A DNA stretch of 33,477 nt from an uncultured Saprospiraceae bacterium (GCA_938041325.1 CALIAG010000154.1:1-33477), one strand, 5' to 3'; numbered from the stretch's first letter, positions 1-8,988 are shown. Notes: a model not told the origin generated them from the letters alone. Translations and numbers: made by a program.

Positions 1-1
1 C

Positions 2-496
2 ATATTAGCGGGATTGGTCTTTGCTGGATTATTTGCAGCGATCATGTCTACAGCTGATGGATTTTTAAATATTGGTACGGCAGCAGTAATGCATGACATA
101 CCGAAAGCTTTGAATTTCACATTGACTAATGAATTATTTTGGGCCCGAATGACCACTTTTCTAATTACCGTTTTAGCTTCTGGTTTTGCGCTTTACTCCG
201 GAGATTTGATTGCTATATTGGGCGCTTTTGGATGGGGAACTTTTGCAGCAGCTATAGTCCCCGTTGTAACGATAGGGTTCAACTGGAAGAAAGCAACTCC
301 TATGGCCGCTAATATTGCTATCCTTTCAAGTCTGATAATTAATTTCGTTTTAAAAATTTCAAAAACACCAATCCCTTACAATATCGACGTTGGCGCAATA
401 GCATTGGCCGTCTCAATGATTCTATTTATCAGTATTTCTTTATTATCCAAAACAGTAGAGATGGATCCTGATGTGGAAGCGGTAATGGATTTGTAA
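2..496 (+). CDS. Sodium:solute symporter, C-terminal part (partial)
   Basis: The reading frame is open from the first codon of the window, so the 5' end lies outside; about 165 residues are visible. The segment 'FAAIMSTADGFLN' matches the conserved helix-8 region of the SSF family (PutP/SGLT-like), where small and hydroxyl residues help bind Na+. At least four hydrophobic segments follow, and the protein ends in a short acidic tail. The family uses the Na+ gradient to import small solutes through the inner membrane; the substrate cannot be told from this fragment. The gene ends 15 bp before the convergent stop of the next gene, and I see no terminator hairpin in that gap. Confidence 0.85.
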   Translation: MLAGLVFAGLFAAIMSTADGFLNIGTAAVMHDIPKALNFTLTNELFWARMTTFLITVLASGFALYSGDLIAILGAFGWGTFAAAIVPVVTIGFNWKKATPMAANIAILSSLIINFVLKISKTPIPYNIDVGAIALAVSMILFISISLLSKTVEMDPDVEAVMDL

Positions 497-511
497 TTTT
501 GTTCTTCTTTT

Positions 512-1747
512 TTACACCATTGGTTGTCCTGCATTTTTCAAACGATCCAGAGTATCGGCGCCATACAAGGCACCAAAAGCTTCATCTAGTTCCAATGCAG
601 ATTCATGCAATAAAGTATAGTAAACAAGATTCGTGTCTTTAGAATGATAAGCTGCAACCAAATCAGAAATCACATTATACGCTCCTCTTGTTTTCGTATT
701 TAATTCTGAATAATTCTTTGCTGCAAACTCCTGACAATCTATCGGTGTATCTAAATGATTGATGTAACTTCTTCCAGCAATGACTTGACAGCCTGCAGAA
801 TAATTCGAACTTCCAATTCCCGACCAATGGATATTAATGGTGGTATTCGGTCCTCTTAAACCACTTTGCATATCCGCTAAATTGAGGGCATTGTCGTTTT
901 CATAATCCCGATAAACCATCACCCCTTTTTCTGCAGGACACAAAGCTTTGTATACAACAGAAGAACTAGATCTTCTATGCCAACCAAAACGGTATTTGTG
1001 TTGGCCTTCTATTAAAAAAGCTTCGAATGGAAAACCTGAACGTTCTGTTTGCCTTGGACTAGGATCTGTTGATCCCCAAAATTTAAAAACCATTCCATTT
1101 ATCAGCAATACAAATACATCATCTAAATCACGTCGGTATTGACTTTTGTTTTGATTGCGTCGAATGCCAATGAGGTGTACTGCATTCGGATCAAAATCCC
1201 AGTTTTGTACTTTTATAGAATCTGATTCTTTAGGAAAAGCGTTCAAGTGCGTATGAGACATATTAGGCTCATTCAGATAATGGGTTTTAGCATTTTCCAA
1301 TAAACCCATCCAACGTTGGTATTCATCAGATGGAGTCAAGGCATGATTATTCCATTCACAAACTACTCCTTCCTTTTTCCACCGATCAATATGTTGCCAA
1401 GTTTTTCTTCCAACAATACCATCCGGCTTACCAATATCACTATGCATTTCAACAGTTCGAACGTACTCTTGAAATAACCTTGCTCCAGCATTCGTGATAT
1501 ATCCAAAGACTCCATCCGCTTTAGAATGAGGCATAAATCCTTTTTCAATCAAAAAAGATTGTAAAGTTTTTACTTCTTCACCTTTTATTTCTTTGAATTT
1601 TTTCCATTCAGAATTGGCTTCATCTCGAAACTGAAGTTTCTCTCGAAGGTTTTCTGCAAGATGTCCGTGAAATGGTTTGAAAAAGACTTTTAAGTCTTCA
1701 GGTATAGAATCGGAATCGACTAGACCTAGTTTTAGGGTTGTTCCCAT
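512..1747 (-). CDS. Peptidoglycan-binding, L,D-transpeptidase-like protein
   Basis: A 411-residue protein. Residues about 56-125 look like a PG_binding_1 domain: an alternating helical pattern with 'LQSFLIEKGF', 'DGVFGYITNAGARLFQ' and 'DGIVGRKTW'. Residues about 185-330 form a beta-rich domain with 'INIHWSG' (His307) followed by 'SAGCQVI' (Ser317, Cys320), which resembles the HG...SxGC active site of L,D-transpeptidases (YkuD fold), although the usual Arg after Cys is absent. There is no signal peptide: the start is polar (MGTTLKLGLVDS), and no better upstream start is visible. By family knowledge it would bind and act on cell-wall peptides, but without an export signal it could be a lysin-like protein released another way. 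Domain calls are by eye; the transferase activity is uncertain. Confidence 0.6.
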   Translation of the reverse strand: MGTTLKLGLVDSDSIPEDLKVFFKPFHGHLAENLREKLQFRDEANSEWKKFKEIKGEEVKTLQSFLIEKGFMPHSKADGVFGYITNAGARLFQEYVRTVEMHSDIGKPDGIVGRKTWQHIDRWKKEGVVCEWNNHALTPSDEYQRWMGLLENAKTHYLNEPNMSHTHLNAFPKESDSIKVQNWDFDPNAVHLIGIRRNQNKSQYRRDLDDVFVLLINGMVFKFWGSTDPSPRQTERSGFPFEAFLIEGQHKYRFGWHRRSSSSVVYKALCPAEKGVMVYRDYENDNALNLADMQSGLRGPNTTINIHWSGIGSSNYSAGCQVIAGRSYINHLDTPIDCQEFAAKNYSELNTKTRGAYNVISDLVAAYHSKDTNLVYYTLLHESALELDEAFGALYGADTLDRLKNAGQPMV

Positions 1748-1917
1748 GGTTTTTTAGATAATTGAGGTAGTAAATACGGGTCTTGAATCACTTAAATATA
1801 AGAAAGTTAACGGGGCAAAGCAAAATAAGTTATAGGATTTACAACAATTCTAATACATTATTCAATAATTCTCAATTTGATTTTTTAAAAAACAAAGGCA
1901 TAAATCAGCAAGTTTGG

Positions 1918-1925
1918 TATATTTG
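1918..1925 (+). promoter_or_regulatory. Candidate -7 box (TAnnTTTG) of the VOC gene
   Basis: TATATTTG is a perfect match to the Bacteroidota -7 consensus TAnnTTTG. It would place the transcript start near 1930, which fits the ATG at 1971 and rules out the longer in-frame start at 1914. No convincing TTG was found at the usual -33 spacing, so this rests on one box. Confidence 0.4.
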
Positions 1926-1970
1926 GGTTCAGTGTTTTCTTTAGTAGTTTTAGTAAAAAATAAAATAAAA

Positions 1971-2384
1971 ATGACTCCATTTCATCTTGCCTTCCCCGTT
2001 AAAAATCTTGAAAAGACCCGTTCATTTTATGGCGATTTATTGGGTTGTTCTATAGGTCGTACTTCTGACCGTTGGATAGACTTCAATTTCTGGGGGCATC
2101 AGCTTACCGCGCATCTTGTGGAAGAAAATAAAAGTGCAGAAGAAAGCAATCCTGTAGATGGGCACAATGTTCCAGTAAAACATTTCGGAGCTATCCTTGA
2201 ATGGGAAGAATGGCAAAAGCTTTCTCAAAAACTAAAAGCGGCTGAAATTAAGTTCGTAATAGAACCTTACATTAGATTTGAAGGAGAGGTCGGCGAACAG
2301 GCGACTATGTTCTTTTTGGACCCTAGTGGAAATGCGGTAGAATTCAAATCCTTTAAAGACTTTGACCAGATTTTTGCGACCTAG
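1971..2384 (+). CDS. VOC family protein (glyoxalase/dioxygenase-like)
   Basis: A 137-residue single-domain protein. '[23 protein letters not shown]' region at the start and '[13 protein letters not shown]' near the end are the two beta-alpha-beta-beta-beta halves of a vicinal-oxygen-chelate fold; His4 and Glu near the end (in 'NAVEFK') are the positions that bind a metal in this fold. The close family with '[15 protein letters not shown]' is found in many bacteria as an uncharacterised 'glyoxalase-like' protein. I chose ATG 1971 because the fold begins right there and a -7 promoter box lies at 1918-1925; the longer frame adds 19 residues unrelated to the family. Substrate unknown. Confidence 0.8.
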   Translation: MTPFHLAFPVKNLEKTRSFYGDLLGCSIGRTSDRWIDFNFWGHQLTAHLVEENKSAEESNPVDGHNVPVKHFGAILEWEEWQKLSQKLKAAEIKFVIEPYIRFEGEVGEQATMFFLDPSGNAVEFKSFKDFDQIFAT

Positions 2385-2416
2385 TCTACCTTCTTAAGTT
2401 GCGACTCTCATCCATT

Positions 2417-2454
2417 AAAAAAGATACAAGACCATCGGGTTTTGTATCTTTTTT
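2417..2454. terminator. Bidirectional rho-independent terminator
   Basis: A 13-bp perfect stem (2417-2429 with 2442-2454) extends by four further pairs, one of them G-T, to a tetraloop at 2434-2437. It has A-runs on the left and T-runs on the right, so it works on both strands. It sits between the convergent VOC gene and the antiporter gene. Confidence 0.9.
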
Positions 2455-2483
2455 AATTATAAAGAAATGTTTAAGAACGCTAT

Positions 2484-3758
2484 TTAATGTCCACCTACCG
2501 CTACAGGCTCTTCTCCTATATTCGGATTCAACTTCTTAACCAACTTTCCAACAGTCAACCCCTGAACGATAATTGAAAACACCACAACGGTGTAAGTAAT
2601 TGCAATAAATAATTCTCGATTCATTCCATCTTGGAGAGACAACGCCAAGGCAATAGATATCCCACCACGCAAACCACCCCAAGTCATTATCATATTGGTA
2701 TTGGGTACGAAATCCAATCGTTTTTCAAAAAACTTAATTGGAATAGACAACGCTACAAATCGGCATAATAAAACAACAGGTATCGTCAGGACTCCTGCTA
2801 GTAAATACTGTCCATTGAAGGTGAGGACAATAATTTCTAACCCTATTAATACAAACAATATTGCATTTAAAAAGACATCCACTAATTCCCAAAATTTATC
2901 TACATATTGCTCTGTAATGGCAGACATAGAGGTATCTCGAACGGTATCATTTCCTACAATCAAACCAGAGACCACTACAGCCAACGGTCCGGACATATGC
3001 AATGTATTTGCCAATAAGTAACTTCCCATAACCGCTGCCAGTGTAATCATCACTTCTATAGAGTAATCATCTATGGTCCGTAAGAGGCGGTAAGCTACCC
3101 ATCCGGTAACTGCACCTAAGATCAAGCCACCAAAAACTTCTTCTGCAAAAAGAAAAGCAATATCTCCTACAGAAGTATTTTCTAAACCAGATTCTGCAAT
3201 ATGGAATATCGTTAAAAAGATGACAACGCCTACTCCATCATTAAACAAGGATTCTCCGACAATTTTAGTTTCTAACTTTTTAGGCACTTTAGCTTGTTTC
3301 AAAATTCCTAATACAGCAATTGGATCAGTTGGTGAAATCAATGCACCAAATAACAAACAATGGATATAATCCACTGACAAACCTAAAAGCGGCAATAAAT
3401 AAAACATGGCCGTTCCTACCAAAAAAGTAGAGAGTAAAACGCCGAAGGTGGCAAAAATCAGAATCGGATATCGTTGAACTTTTAGTTGATCAAAATTGGT
3501 ATGCAAGGCTCCCGCGAAAAGAAGAAAACTCAACATCACTTCCAACAAGACCGTTTTGAAATCAATACCTGAAATCATATTAGTGGCCATTGTCAAAATC
3601 GTATCATTGACAAAACTGGTCGCAACAAGGACCGCTGTAAAAACAATCGCTATAATCATCAGACCTATCGTGTCTGGAAGTTTAAGAAAGCGAATGTTAA
3701 TATACCCAAACGCGGCTGATAGAACGGTCAAAACCGTAATCGTTACAAATAAATCCAT
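2484..3758 (-). CDS. CPA1-type Na+/H+ antiporter
   Basis: A 424-residue integral membrane protein with about 11-12 hydrophobic segments. 'ALISPTDPIAVLGIL' and 'GESLFNDGVGVVIFL' are the two hallmark motifs of the CPA1/NhaP-NHE group; the Asn-Asp pair in 'FNDG' is the ion-binding site and the TDP stretch belongs to the unwound helix. The family exchanges Na+ (or K+) for H+ at the inner membrane, for pH and salt balance. Length is typical for the membrane domain, with no added regulatory C-terminal domain. The start follows the upstream peptidase gene by 43 bp without a visible terminator, so the two may be co-transcribed. Confidence 0.9.
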   Translation of the reverse strand: MDLFVTITVLTVLSAAFGYINIRFLKLPDTIGLMIIAIVFTAVLVATSFVNDTILTMATNMISGIDFKTVLLEVMLSFLLFAGALHTNFDQLKVQRYPILIFATFGVLLSTFLVGTAMFYLLPLLGLSVDYIHCLLFGALISPTDPIAVLGILKQAKVPKKLETKIVGESLFNDGVGVVIFLTIFHIAESGLENTSVGDIAFLFAEEVFGGLILGAVTGWVAYRLLRTIDDYSIEVMITLAAVMGSYLLANTLHMSGPLAVVVSGLIVGNDTVRDTSMSAITEQYVDKFWELVDVFLNAILFVLIGLEIIVLTFNGQYLLAGVLTIPVVLLCRFVALSIPIKFFEKRLDFVPNTNMIMTWGGLRGGISIALALSLQDGMNRELFIAITYTVVVFSIIVQGLTVGKLVKKLNPNIGEEPVAVGGH

Positions 3759-3801
3759 ATTGCTTTTTGTCTATTTATCTTTTAATTTCTAAAGGCGCGC
3801 T

Positions 3802-5454
3802 CTATAATCCCAACGCCTCAGTTCCTTGCTCAAATACTATATCTACAGGTATTCCTGCAGCAGATAATTTGTCTAAATCCTTTTGCAATCCAGGCCCTAT
3901 TTTGCCCATTTCATTAACCAACGCTGCTACTCCATCATAATCTCCGTCTCCTTGCAAAGTCAATATTTTAGCAGATAAGGCCTCCGTTGCTTCTTGAAAT
4001 TTGTCGAAGTTTACTTTGTAAGTTCCTTTTTCAGAATCATATTCAAAAGCCCCCATTTTTTTAAAAAAACTGAAGCGGATCATATTCGCTTTACCATGTG
4101 CGCTAGACGCTCCGAAACGCACCGATCTAAATATCCCTGCCATAAAGGTGACATAAAAATCTTTCAAGTCGTTGGTTAGCTCTCCTTTTTTATGCAATTG
4201 GTTAATCATATATAACCCTAAAATATCTGCCTTTCCTTCTTCTAAAGCAGAAGCATGTTCTTTCAATGCTTTACGTACCGTACCCTTACCGTTTATCGTA
4301 TTCTTAATTCCCAATCCATGAGCAACTTCATGAAACATGGTATTGCTAAAAAATGCATCAAAGGTAATGTGCTTTTGTTGAGAAGGATCGATCAATGATT
4401 TTGAAATCGGCATTAGAATTTTATCAAATTTAGCCTTCATCGCATTTTTCAACTGCAAGCGACGAGTGCCTTTTTGCAATTGAACTTCTTCGTCATTGGG
4501 TAGATTTATTGCTATGGTTTTACTACCGGCGTTACAATCACCTGCATAAAAGACAACATCGTATGCATTCAGCTCTGTGTCTCTTCCCGGTTTTTCTTTT
4601 TTATATTTAGCATCTACCGGAATTCCTTGCTGCAGCTCAGGTAAAAACGCAGCATACTTTGCAAGTCGTTTGCTCCATTCCATGTCTTTCACAAGTACAT
4701 AACATTCATGAGCTGCCTTGTAACCAAAAAGTTGGTCTTCATAAGTCTCTATTGGGCCAATTACGACATCAATCCGATTTTCTTTCATATCAAGCCAAGC
4801 CATGTCGCTCGCTTGATACTCATCATCCAGCATTGCTTTTGAACGCAAAGTAAGGTACTTTTTCAAGCCAGGATCTTTCGCAAGTTGCGAAGCCTGATGC
4901 AATAAATCAGCAACTTCTGTGACCGATTTTTGAAATTGTTTATGATATGGAATACTAATAAGTTTTCCGTCTTTGTCTCTTCTTATAAAAGTGTATAAAT
5001 CGCTTTTAGATTTCAAGTCTGATGCTTCAAATTCTTCCTTGGTCATATCCTTTGGATAGTAATTCGCACCTTCTGGTTTAGCGCCAATTCCTTCTACAAA
5101 AGAAGAGTTTCCATCTAAACGATCCCACGGACCGTAATTGATTTCTACAAATTCTTTAACCTTTTCATCTTTAATACTGGCCATCAATTGAGCCTTGTCT
5201 CCGTAAGATTCATACCAAAATAATTCTTCCATTATTTTTCCTGCTTTAATCAGGATAGGAATCATTTCCTTATGGTGATCTTCCAATTGACTAAGGTCAG
5301 TTGTCAACTTAAAAGGAACATATTTTTCAAGCTTCCTATCCATCAATGAAGCTTCCTTTGTAGGTGAATCTGTATGAGTTGTAGTCTCGGTCGTTTCACC
5401 ACAGCTGCAAATAAGAATTAGAGCTAAGAGTAAGCAGGGTAATTTGTTTATCAT
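3802..5454 (-). CDS. M49-like zinc peptidase, lipoprotein
   Basis: A 550-residue protein. The ATG at 5454 is chosen because it directly starts a lipoprotein signal peptide (hydrophobic core LLLALILI, lipobox ending ICS-Cys18); the longer frame places 20 polar residues in front of it. Zinc site: 'HEVAHG' (His375, Glu376, His379) with 'LEEGKAD' 30 residues later for the third ligand. This pairing matches the dipeptidyl-peptidase III-like family (M49 relatives, such as the C-terminal part of plant Nudix hydrolase 3), which have a shortened HExxH in place of the HExxxH of classical DPP III. A membrane-anchored aminopeptidase of the periplasm or surface is the likely role; substrate unknown. Confidence 0.8.
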   Translation of the reverse strand: MINKLPCLLLALILICSCGETTETTTHTDSPTKEASLMDRKLEKYVPFKLTTDLSQLEDHHKEMIPILIKAGKIMEELFWYESYGDKAQLMASIKDEKVKEFVEINYGPWDRLDGNSSFVEGIGAKPEGANYYPKDMTKEEFEASDLKSKSDLYTFIRRDKDGKLISIPYHKQFQKSVTEVADLLHQASQLAKDPGLKKYLTLRSKAMLDDEYQASDMAWLDMKENRIDVVIGPIETYEDQLFGYKAAHECYVLVKDMEWSKRLAKYAAFLPELQQGIPVDAKYKKEKPGRDTELNAYDVVFYAGDCNAGSKTIAINLPNDEEVQLQKGTRRLQLKNAMKAKFDKILMPISKSLIDPSQQKHITFDAFFSNTMFHEVAHGLGIKNTINGKGTVRKALKEHASALEEGKADILGLYMINQLHKKGELTNDLKDFYVTFMAGIFRSVRFGASSAHGKANMIRFSFFKKMGAFEYDSEKGTYKVNFDKFQEATEALSAKILTLQGDGDYDGVAALVNEMGKIGPGLQKDLDKLSAAGIPVDIVFEQGTEALGL

Positions 5455-5591
5455 AAGAAATTGTTTTAGGATTTCAATCCCGAAAGATACTAATTTTAGT
5501 TGATGGTGAAACAAGTAGGTCTAGGTCTCTCAAAAGGGAAAATCTTATTGTTAAATGTCTCTTAGGGTGTTTAAATTACTAGTAAGATTGA

Positions 5592-5599
5592 TAATTTTG
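5592..5599 (+). promoter_or_regulatory. Candidate -7 box (TAnnTTTG) of the lipoprotein gene
   Basis: TAATTTTG matches the Bacteroidota -7 consensus 64 bp before the ATG at 5663. No clear TTG at -33, so the call rests on one box. Confidence 0.35.
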
Positions 5600-5662
5600 T
5601 GTTTCAAAACGTTCATTAAAGGAATTGCAAGCAGCAAGTCTTAACAAACGTTCGATTTTAAT

Positions 5663-6979
5663 ATGAAACTTAAATTAAATACAATGCTGAAATCAGCTTA
5701 CCATTTATTGATCTTTTCCTTAATCGTAGTTTGCGGAACTACTTTTTCATGTGTCACACCAGATGACGATAATTTGCCTCAGGAACCTACCGCCAATGAA
5801 ATCAAGCCCAATGCCAATGATATTATTGAAGAAGAAATAATCGCTCCTTTCGAAGTTAAGAATAGCAGGATAAATCTATTTATAGGTTCAGCTGATGACA
5901 ATTATATTTTTGGAGGAACATTAAATAGCGAACCAGCGATTGTAAAAACGGATCGGATGGGCAATGTCTTATGGAGTGTGGAGACCAGCTTTCAATGCAA
6001 TGGGCTAAAACTTGTGCCAGGTGATACCGATAAAGTTATTGGAATTGGAGCTATTGATTCTGATGACAATGGTTCATTTGATAAAGGTGGGTTTATCGTT
6101 ATTGATAAAGATGGAAATGTGATTCAAGAGTTGGATATTTCCTCAGATGATGGAGTTTGGTTTAATGGATTGGATGCCTATCTGAAAGATGATAAATTGA
6201 ATATTATTATCGCTGGAGCAATTACTCGAAATACTATATTTTTCCCCTATGTAAATAAACTTGTTTTAGACAACGCAGATGTGCAATTGGAAACTTCGGA
6301 TTTTGAGAATCCTACTATTTTCGAAGACAAGTCTTCTTCAATAATGCTCAATGTAAAGTATGCTTTAGAGGGAAGCACGGACAAATTTTATTACACAATG
6401 AATTCCTTCACTTCTGATGGTTTTCCTTTTAAAATGGAAATAGGAAAATTGAGCAATTCCTTTGACAATACGGATTGGTCTGAAGATTTGATCTCAGCAG
6501 ATGGGACGAAAATATTTGGTGAACCTATCGAGAACCTTCGAATTAGCGGAGGACGAGTTTATGTAATTGCTTCACAAGAAGATGCTCAAATTGGCTCAGG
6601 TATTAATTTTTTGGGTGGACTAATAGTAAGTATAGACAAAGATGACGGTACAATTCTCTGGGGAGAACGAGCTGACTTTTCAGAATTTACAGACCAAATA
6701 AAAGCATTCGCCATATTAGATGATGAAATTTATATCTCTGGCCTAATGGCTAGTTTTAATACAACTTCTCGAGCGTTTAGTTATGGATTTTTAGCAAAGG
6801 CAAGCCTTAGCGATGGAATCGTAACTAAAATCAAAACTTTTGGATCAGACGAATTGTCTTCCCGTTTTGGTGCACTTAGATTCGAAGATGATAATATCAT
6901 TGGGGCTGGTTCAACGAATTTTAGTACCGGGACAACTTTTGATTATTGGATTGTAAAAATGAAATTGAGCGAACTTTAA
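5663..6979 (+). CDS. Lipoprotein of unknown function, beta-propeller-like
   Basis: A 438-residue protein. The signal peptide (LLIFSLIVVCGTTFS) ends in a Cys with an acidic stretch after it (VTPDDDN), as in exported lipoproteins of Bacteroidota. The rest is a run of short beta strands with repeated 'G.I...D.DG' style turns ('IVIDKDGNVIQEL', 'VSIDKDDGTILWG', 'IVKTDRMGNVLWS'), the look of PQQ-like or delta-60 beta-propeller blades. The internal ATG at 5684 is an equally good start that would shorten the n-region. No catalytic motif seen, and no T9SS sorting domain, so it is probably anchored by its lipid. I cannot name its function. Confidence 0.7.
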   Translation: MKLKLNTMLKSAYHLLIFSLIVVCGTTFSCVTPDDDNLPQEPTANEIKPNANDIIEEEIIAPFEVKNSRINLFIGSADDNYIFGGTLNSEPAIVKTDRMGNVLWSVETSFQCNGLKLVPGDTDKVIGIGAIDSDDNGSFDKGGFIVIDKDGNVIQELDISSDDGVWFNGLDAYLKDDKLNIIIAGAITRNTIFFPYVNKLVLDNADVQLETSDFENPTIFEDKSSSIMLNVKYALEGSTDKFYYTMNSFTSDGFPFKMEIGKLSNSFDNTDWSEDLISADGTKIFGEPIENLRISGGRVYVIASQEDAQIGSGINFLGGLIVSIDKDDGTILWGERADFSEFTDQIKAFAILDDEIYISGLMASFNTTSRAFSYGFLAKASLSDGIVTKIKTFGSDELSSRFGALRFEDDNIIGAGSTNFSTGTTFDYWIVKMKLSEL

Positions 6980-7051
6980 ATATTTTTTTGGCCTAAAAAA
7001 CCGACTAAAAACACCGTTTTAGCTACTGAACTCATAAAATATTCTGTTTTT

Positions 7052-7071
7052 ATTATACAATTTTGTATAAT
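7052..7071. repeat. Inverted repeat before the candidate RNA
   Basis: ATTATACAA and TTGTATAAT are exact reverse complements separated by two T's. It sits 9 bp before a TAATTTTG box (7080-7087), so it could be an operator or simply AT-rich chance structure. Confidence 0.4.
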
Positions 7072-7079
7072 AGTGAAGA

Positions 7080-7368
7080 TAATTTTGTCCCATTTTATTT
7101 AATTTTCAAAACTATGAGACTTTTCCCCCATTCAATTAATGGATGTCTCTTGGTTCAAAAAGTTTGTTTTTCAAACAAAGATGTTGATATCGAAGTAAAG
7201 GCATAATTTAAAACGCTATTTATTTCTATGTTGAAAAAGGATGACCAAAAGATGTCCTAAACAAAACGAACCAGTCGAGACCCCCTGAACGAACAAAGCG
7301 CAATAACTACTTTTACTAATTAAACCTAATCGAAATTTCTTTATTGAAAAGAAATTTCGATTTTTTTT
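7080..7368 (+). ncRNA. Candidate small RNA in a 600-bp gap
   Basis: The gap 6980-7581 holds no supportable gene. It does hold a -7-like box TAATTTTG (7080-7087) and, 240 bp later, a strong terminator (7328-7368) that no gene explains. A transcript from about 7094 to 7368 would contain short hairpins, for example CCATT/AATGG and GTTTG/CAAAC around 7128-7178. The only reading frame inside is 30 codons from 7113, with no family resemblance. No known RNA family recognised. An alternative is a long 3' tail of the preceding lipoprotein gene. Confidence 0.25.
7328..7368 (+). terminator. Rho-independent terminator with no gene in front
   Basis: A perfect 15-bp stem (7328-7342 with 7348-7362), loop of five bases, followed by a T-run on the plus strand. 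It lies 349 bp after the stop of the lipoprotein gene and 214 bp before the next start. Confidence 0.85.
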
Positions 7369-7581
7369 AATCCGTAATTACTAAGTAGCTCATACTTCAC
7401 TTCCAATCTTCTTTTATGAACCCTCTTCCTCAATTATATAAATACTGCTTTATATTAAAAACTTACTTCTGAAAAATTATTCGTCTTGAAGATTTTAATT
7501 TGATCAATTTCTTATTCTGAAAATTCCTATATTGGCTTTACTCGAAAAACCTACCATTGCTAATCACCTATATTGCCTTAA

Positions 7582-7980
7582 ATGACTTTCAGAGTTATTC
7601 TAATCATCCTATTGTTCGGACCTTTAGCTTCTTTGCAAGCTCAAGTTAAAAAGCAATTTCAGGATAAAGACAAAGACAATAGGACTACCGTTGTAAAAGA
7701 AAATGGTGCAGATGATTACAAAATCCTAGATCAGAACTTTGGAGACGCGAAAGTAGGGGCTGTTATTAGAATAAAAACAGAAAAAGAACCTCGAGAAAGA
7801 GTTGTTGTCCAACAAGAAAAAAAGGAACCACCTCCACCCGAAAAGAAAAGATACAATGGCCCAGAAAAACGCGACCCGACGAAAAGCTACGCGGCCAACA
7901 ATACGAAAAGATTCAAACCTAATCGAAAATCAAAAAGGCGTCGATCCAAAAGACATGGCAAAGGCTGTCCCAGCTTTTAA
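7582..7980 (+). CDS. Small, highly basic secreted protein, unknown
   Basis: A 132-residue protein. A signal peptide (VILIILLFGPLASLQAQ) is followed by a charged middle part and a proline-glutamate-lysine stretch ('EKKEPPPPEKK', residues about 80-90). The last 25 residues are extremely rich in Lys and Arg ('KSKRRRSKRHGKGCPSF'), with one Cys close to the end. No family recognised. Such a tail could bind polyanions such as nucleic acid, LPS or teichoic-like polymers, but that is inference. An overlapping frame (7802-8065) is judged a shadow because it has no export signal. A weak hairpin (7994-7998 with 8001-8005) before eight T's at 8011-8018 may end the transcript. Confidence 0.6.
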   Translation: MTFRVILIILLFGPLASLQAQVKKQFQDKDKDNRTTVVKENGADDYKILDQNFGDAKVGAVIRIKTEKEPRERVVVQQEKKEPPPPEKKRYNGPEKRDPTKSYAANNTKRFKPNRKSKRRRSKRHGKGCPSF

Positions 7981-8231
7981 ACACCATCGGTTTAACTCTG
8001 GAGTTTGCAGTTTTTTTTATAATGTGGTCAAGTATATATGCAGCGTATCTATTCTACAATATTAATACAAAACCAATCTATACGAATCCCCTAAATTTGT
8101 GCTTTTGACAAATTATCCAATAAGTATATATTGTGTTATATATTCATTAAATATTTCTTAGACTTTTCTTATAGAAAGGAACTCTTTGTCGAAAAAAATT
8201 AGATTACTTTTTTATTTAGAAAGAGACATTT

Positions 8232-8729
8232 CTATTTTTCGTCAAGAATGGTTTTCAAATCCGCCGGAGAGTAATTGACCGATTTTAAAGTTTTGTTGTC
8301 GGAAGTCCGATAAACCAAATAGTGGTCGCCTTCTTTTTTATAATAACTTTCTACTCCATCTTTTGCTTTGTAATGAGCCATAGTCGCTTCAGCAACTTCC
8401 AAGGATTTACAAGTTTTGCTCATATTCGAACGTTGGACCTCATCAAATAGCGTCTTGAATTTTTCACCTAAACCAAATTCCAGAACTGCCCCTGACAATA
8501 CATATTGAATATCGCATAAGGCATCCGCAATTTCTACCATATCATTATCAGCAATAGCTTCTTGCAATTCTTTCAATTCTTCAGCAATTAACGAAACCCT
8601 TAATTCGCATCTTTTTTCGGATGGAATGGTAGGAGTATCAAGAATAGGATGCTTAAAAGTTTTATGAAATTCAGCTACTTGATTCAGTGCATCTAATTTC
8701 TCCATTTTCATCATAGTATCGTCTGACAT
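8232..8729 (-). CDS. MazG-like nucleotide pyrophosphohydrolase
   Basis: A 165-residue protein of the all-alpha NTP pyrophosphatase superfamily (PRA-PH/MazG type). The metal-binding pattern ExxE...ExxD is visible as 'EELKELQEA' (Glu50/51, Glu54) and 'EIADALCDIQYVL' (Glu66, Asp69, Asp73). The family hydrolyses (d)NTPs to the monophosphate and pyrophosphate, often to clean the nucleotide pool. The C-terminal 60 residues extend past the helical core. Two later ATGs (codons 6 and 7) lie within eight codons of this start and could be used instead. Two CAAAnnTA sequences (8761-8768 and 8770-8777), the minus-strand form of TAnnTTTG, lie about 35 bp upstream. Confidence 0.75.
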   Translation of the reverse strand: MSDDTMMKMEKLDALNQVAEFHKTFKHPILDTPTIPSEKRCELRVSLIAEELKELQEAIADNDMVEIADALCDIQYVLSGAVLEFGLGEKFKTLFDEVQRSNMSKTCKSLEVAEATMAHYKAKDGVESYYKKEGDHYLVYRTSDNKTLKSVNYSPADLKTILDEK

Positions 8730-8988
8730 AATATGTTATTATTTTTTCGTTTCTCAAATCCAAATTTACCAAATCTATAGGGCAACTTCTAAGTTAGAGC
8801 AGCTCATTTTTCCACAATTCACTATTTCATATTTTAAATAAAAACCATATGGTCAAAAAACTGTCTTTTTCTTAACCTAAGCGTCAAGATTCCCTTGAGT
8901 TTTATGCCTTTATCCCTTATATTTGGGATTCATTGCCAAAGTTACTAGCTAACTTTCCTATGATGTTGTTCAAAAATGGATGTTGAAA

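Noticed and set aside
1914-1970. Longer N-terminus for the VOC protein
   Set aside because: The 19 extra residues are not part of the fold, and the -7 promoter box overlaps this stretch.
7005-7022. CTAAAA/TTTTAG hairpin as a terminator of the lipoprotein gene
   Set aside because: The six-pair stem is almost all A-T and no T-run follows it.
7113-7205. A 30-codon reading frame inside the candidate plus-strand RNA
   Set aside because: Short, no recognisable motif or export signal, and the stretch contains hairpins better explained by RNA structure or chance.
7802-8065. An overlapping 87-codon frame at the end of the basic secreted protein gene
   Set aside because: It lies largely inside the Lys/Arg-rich tail in another frame, lacks any family signal, and the main frame has a clear signal peptide.
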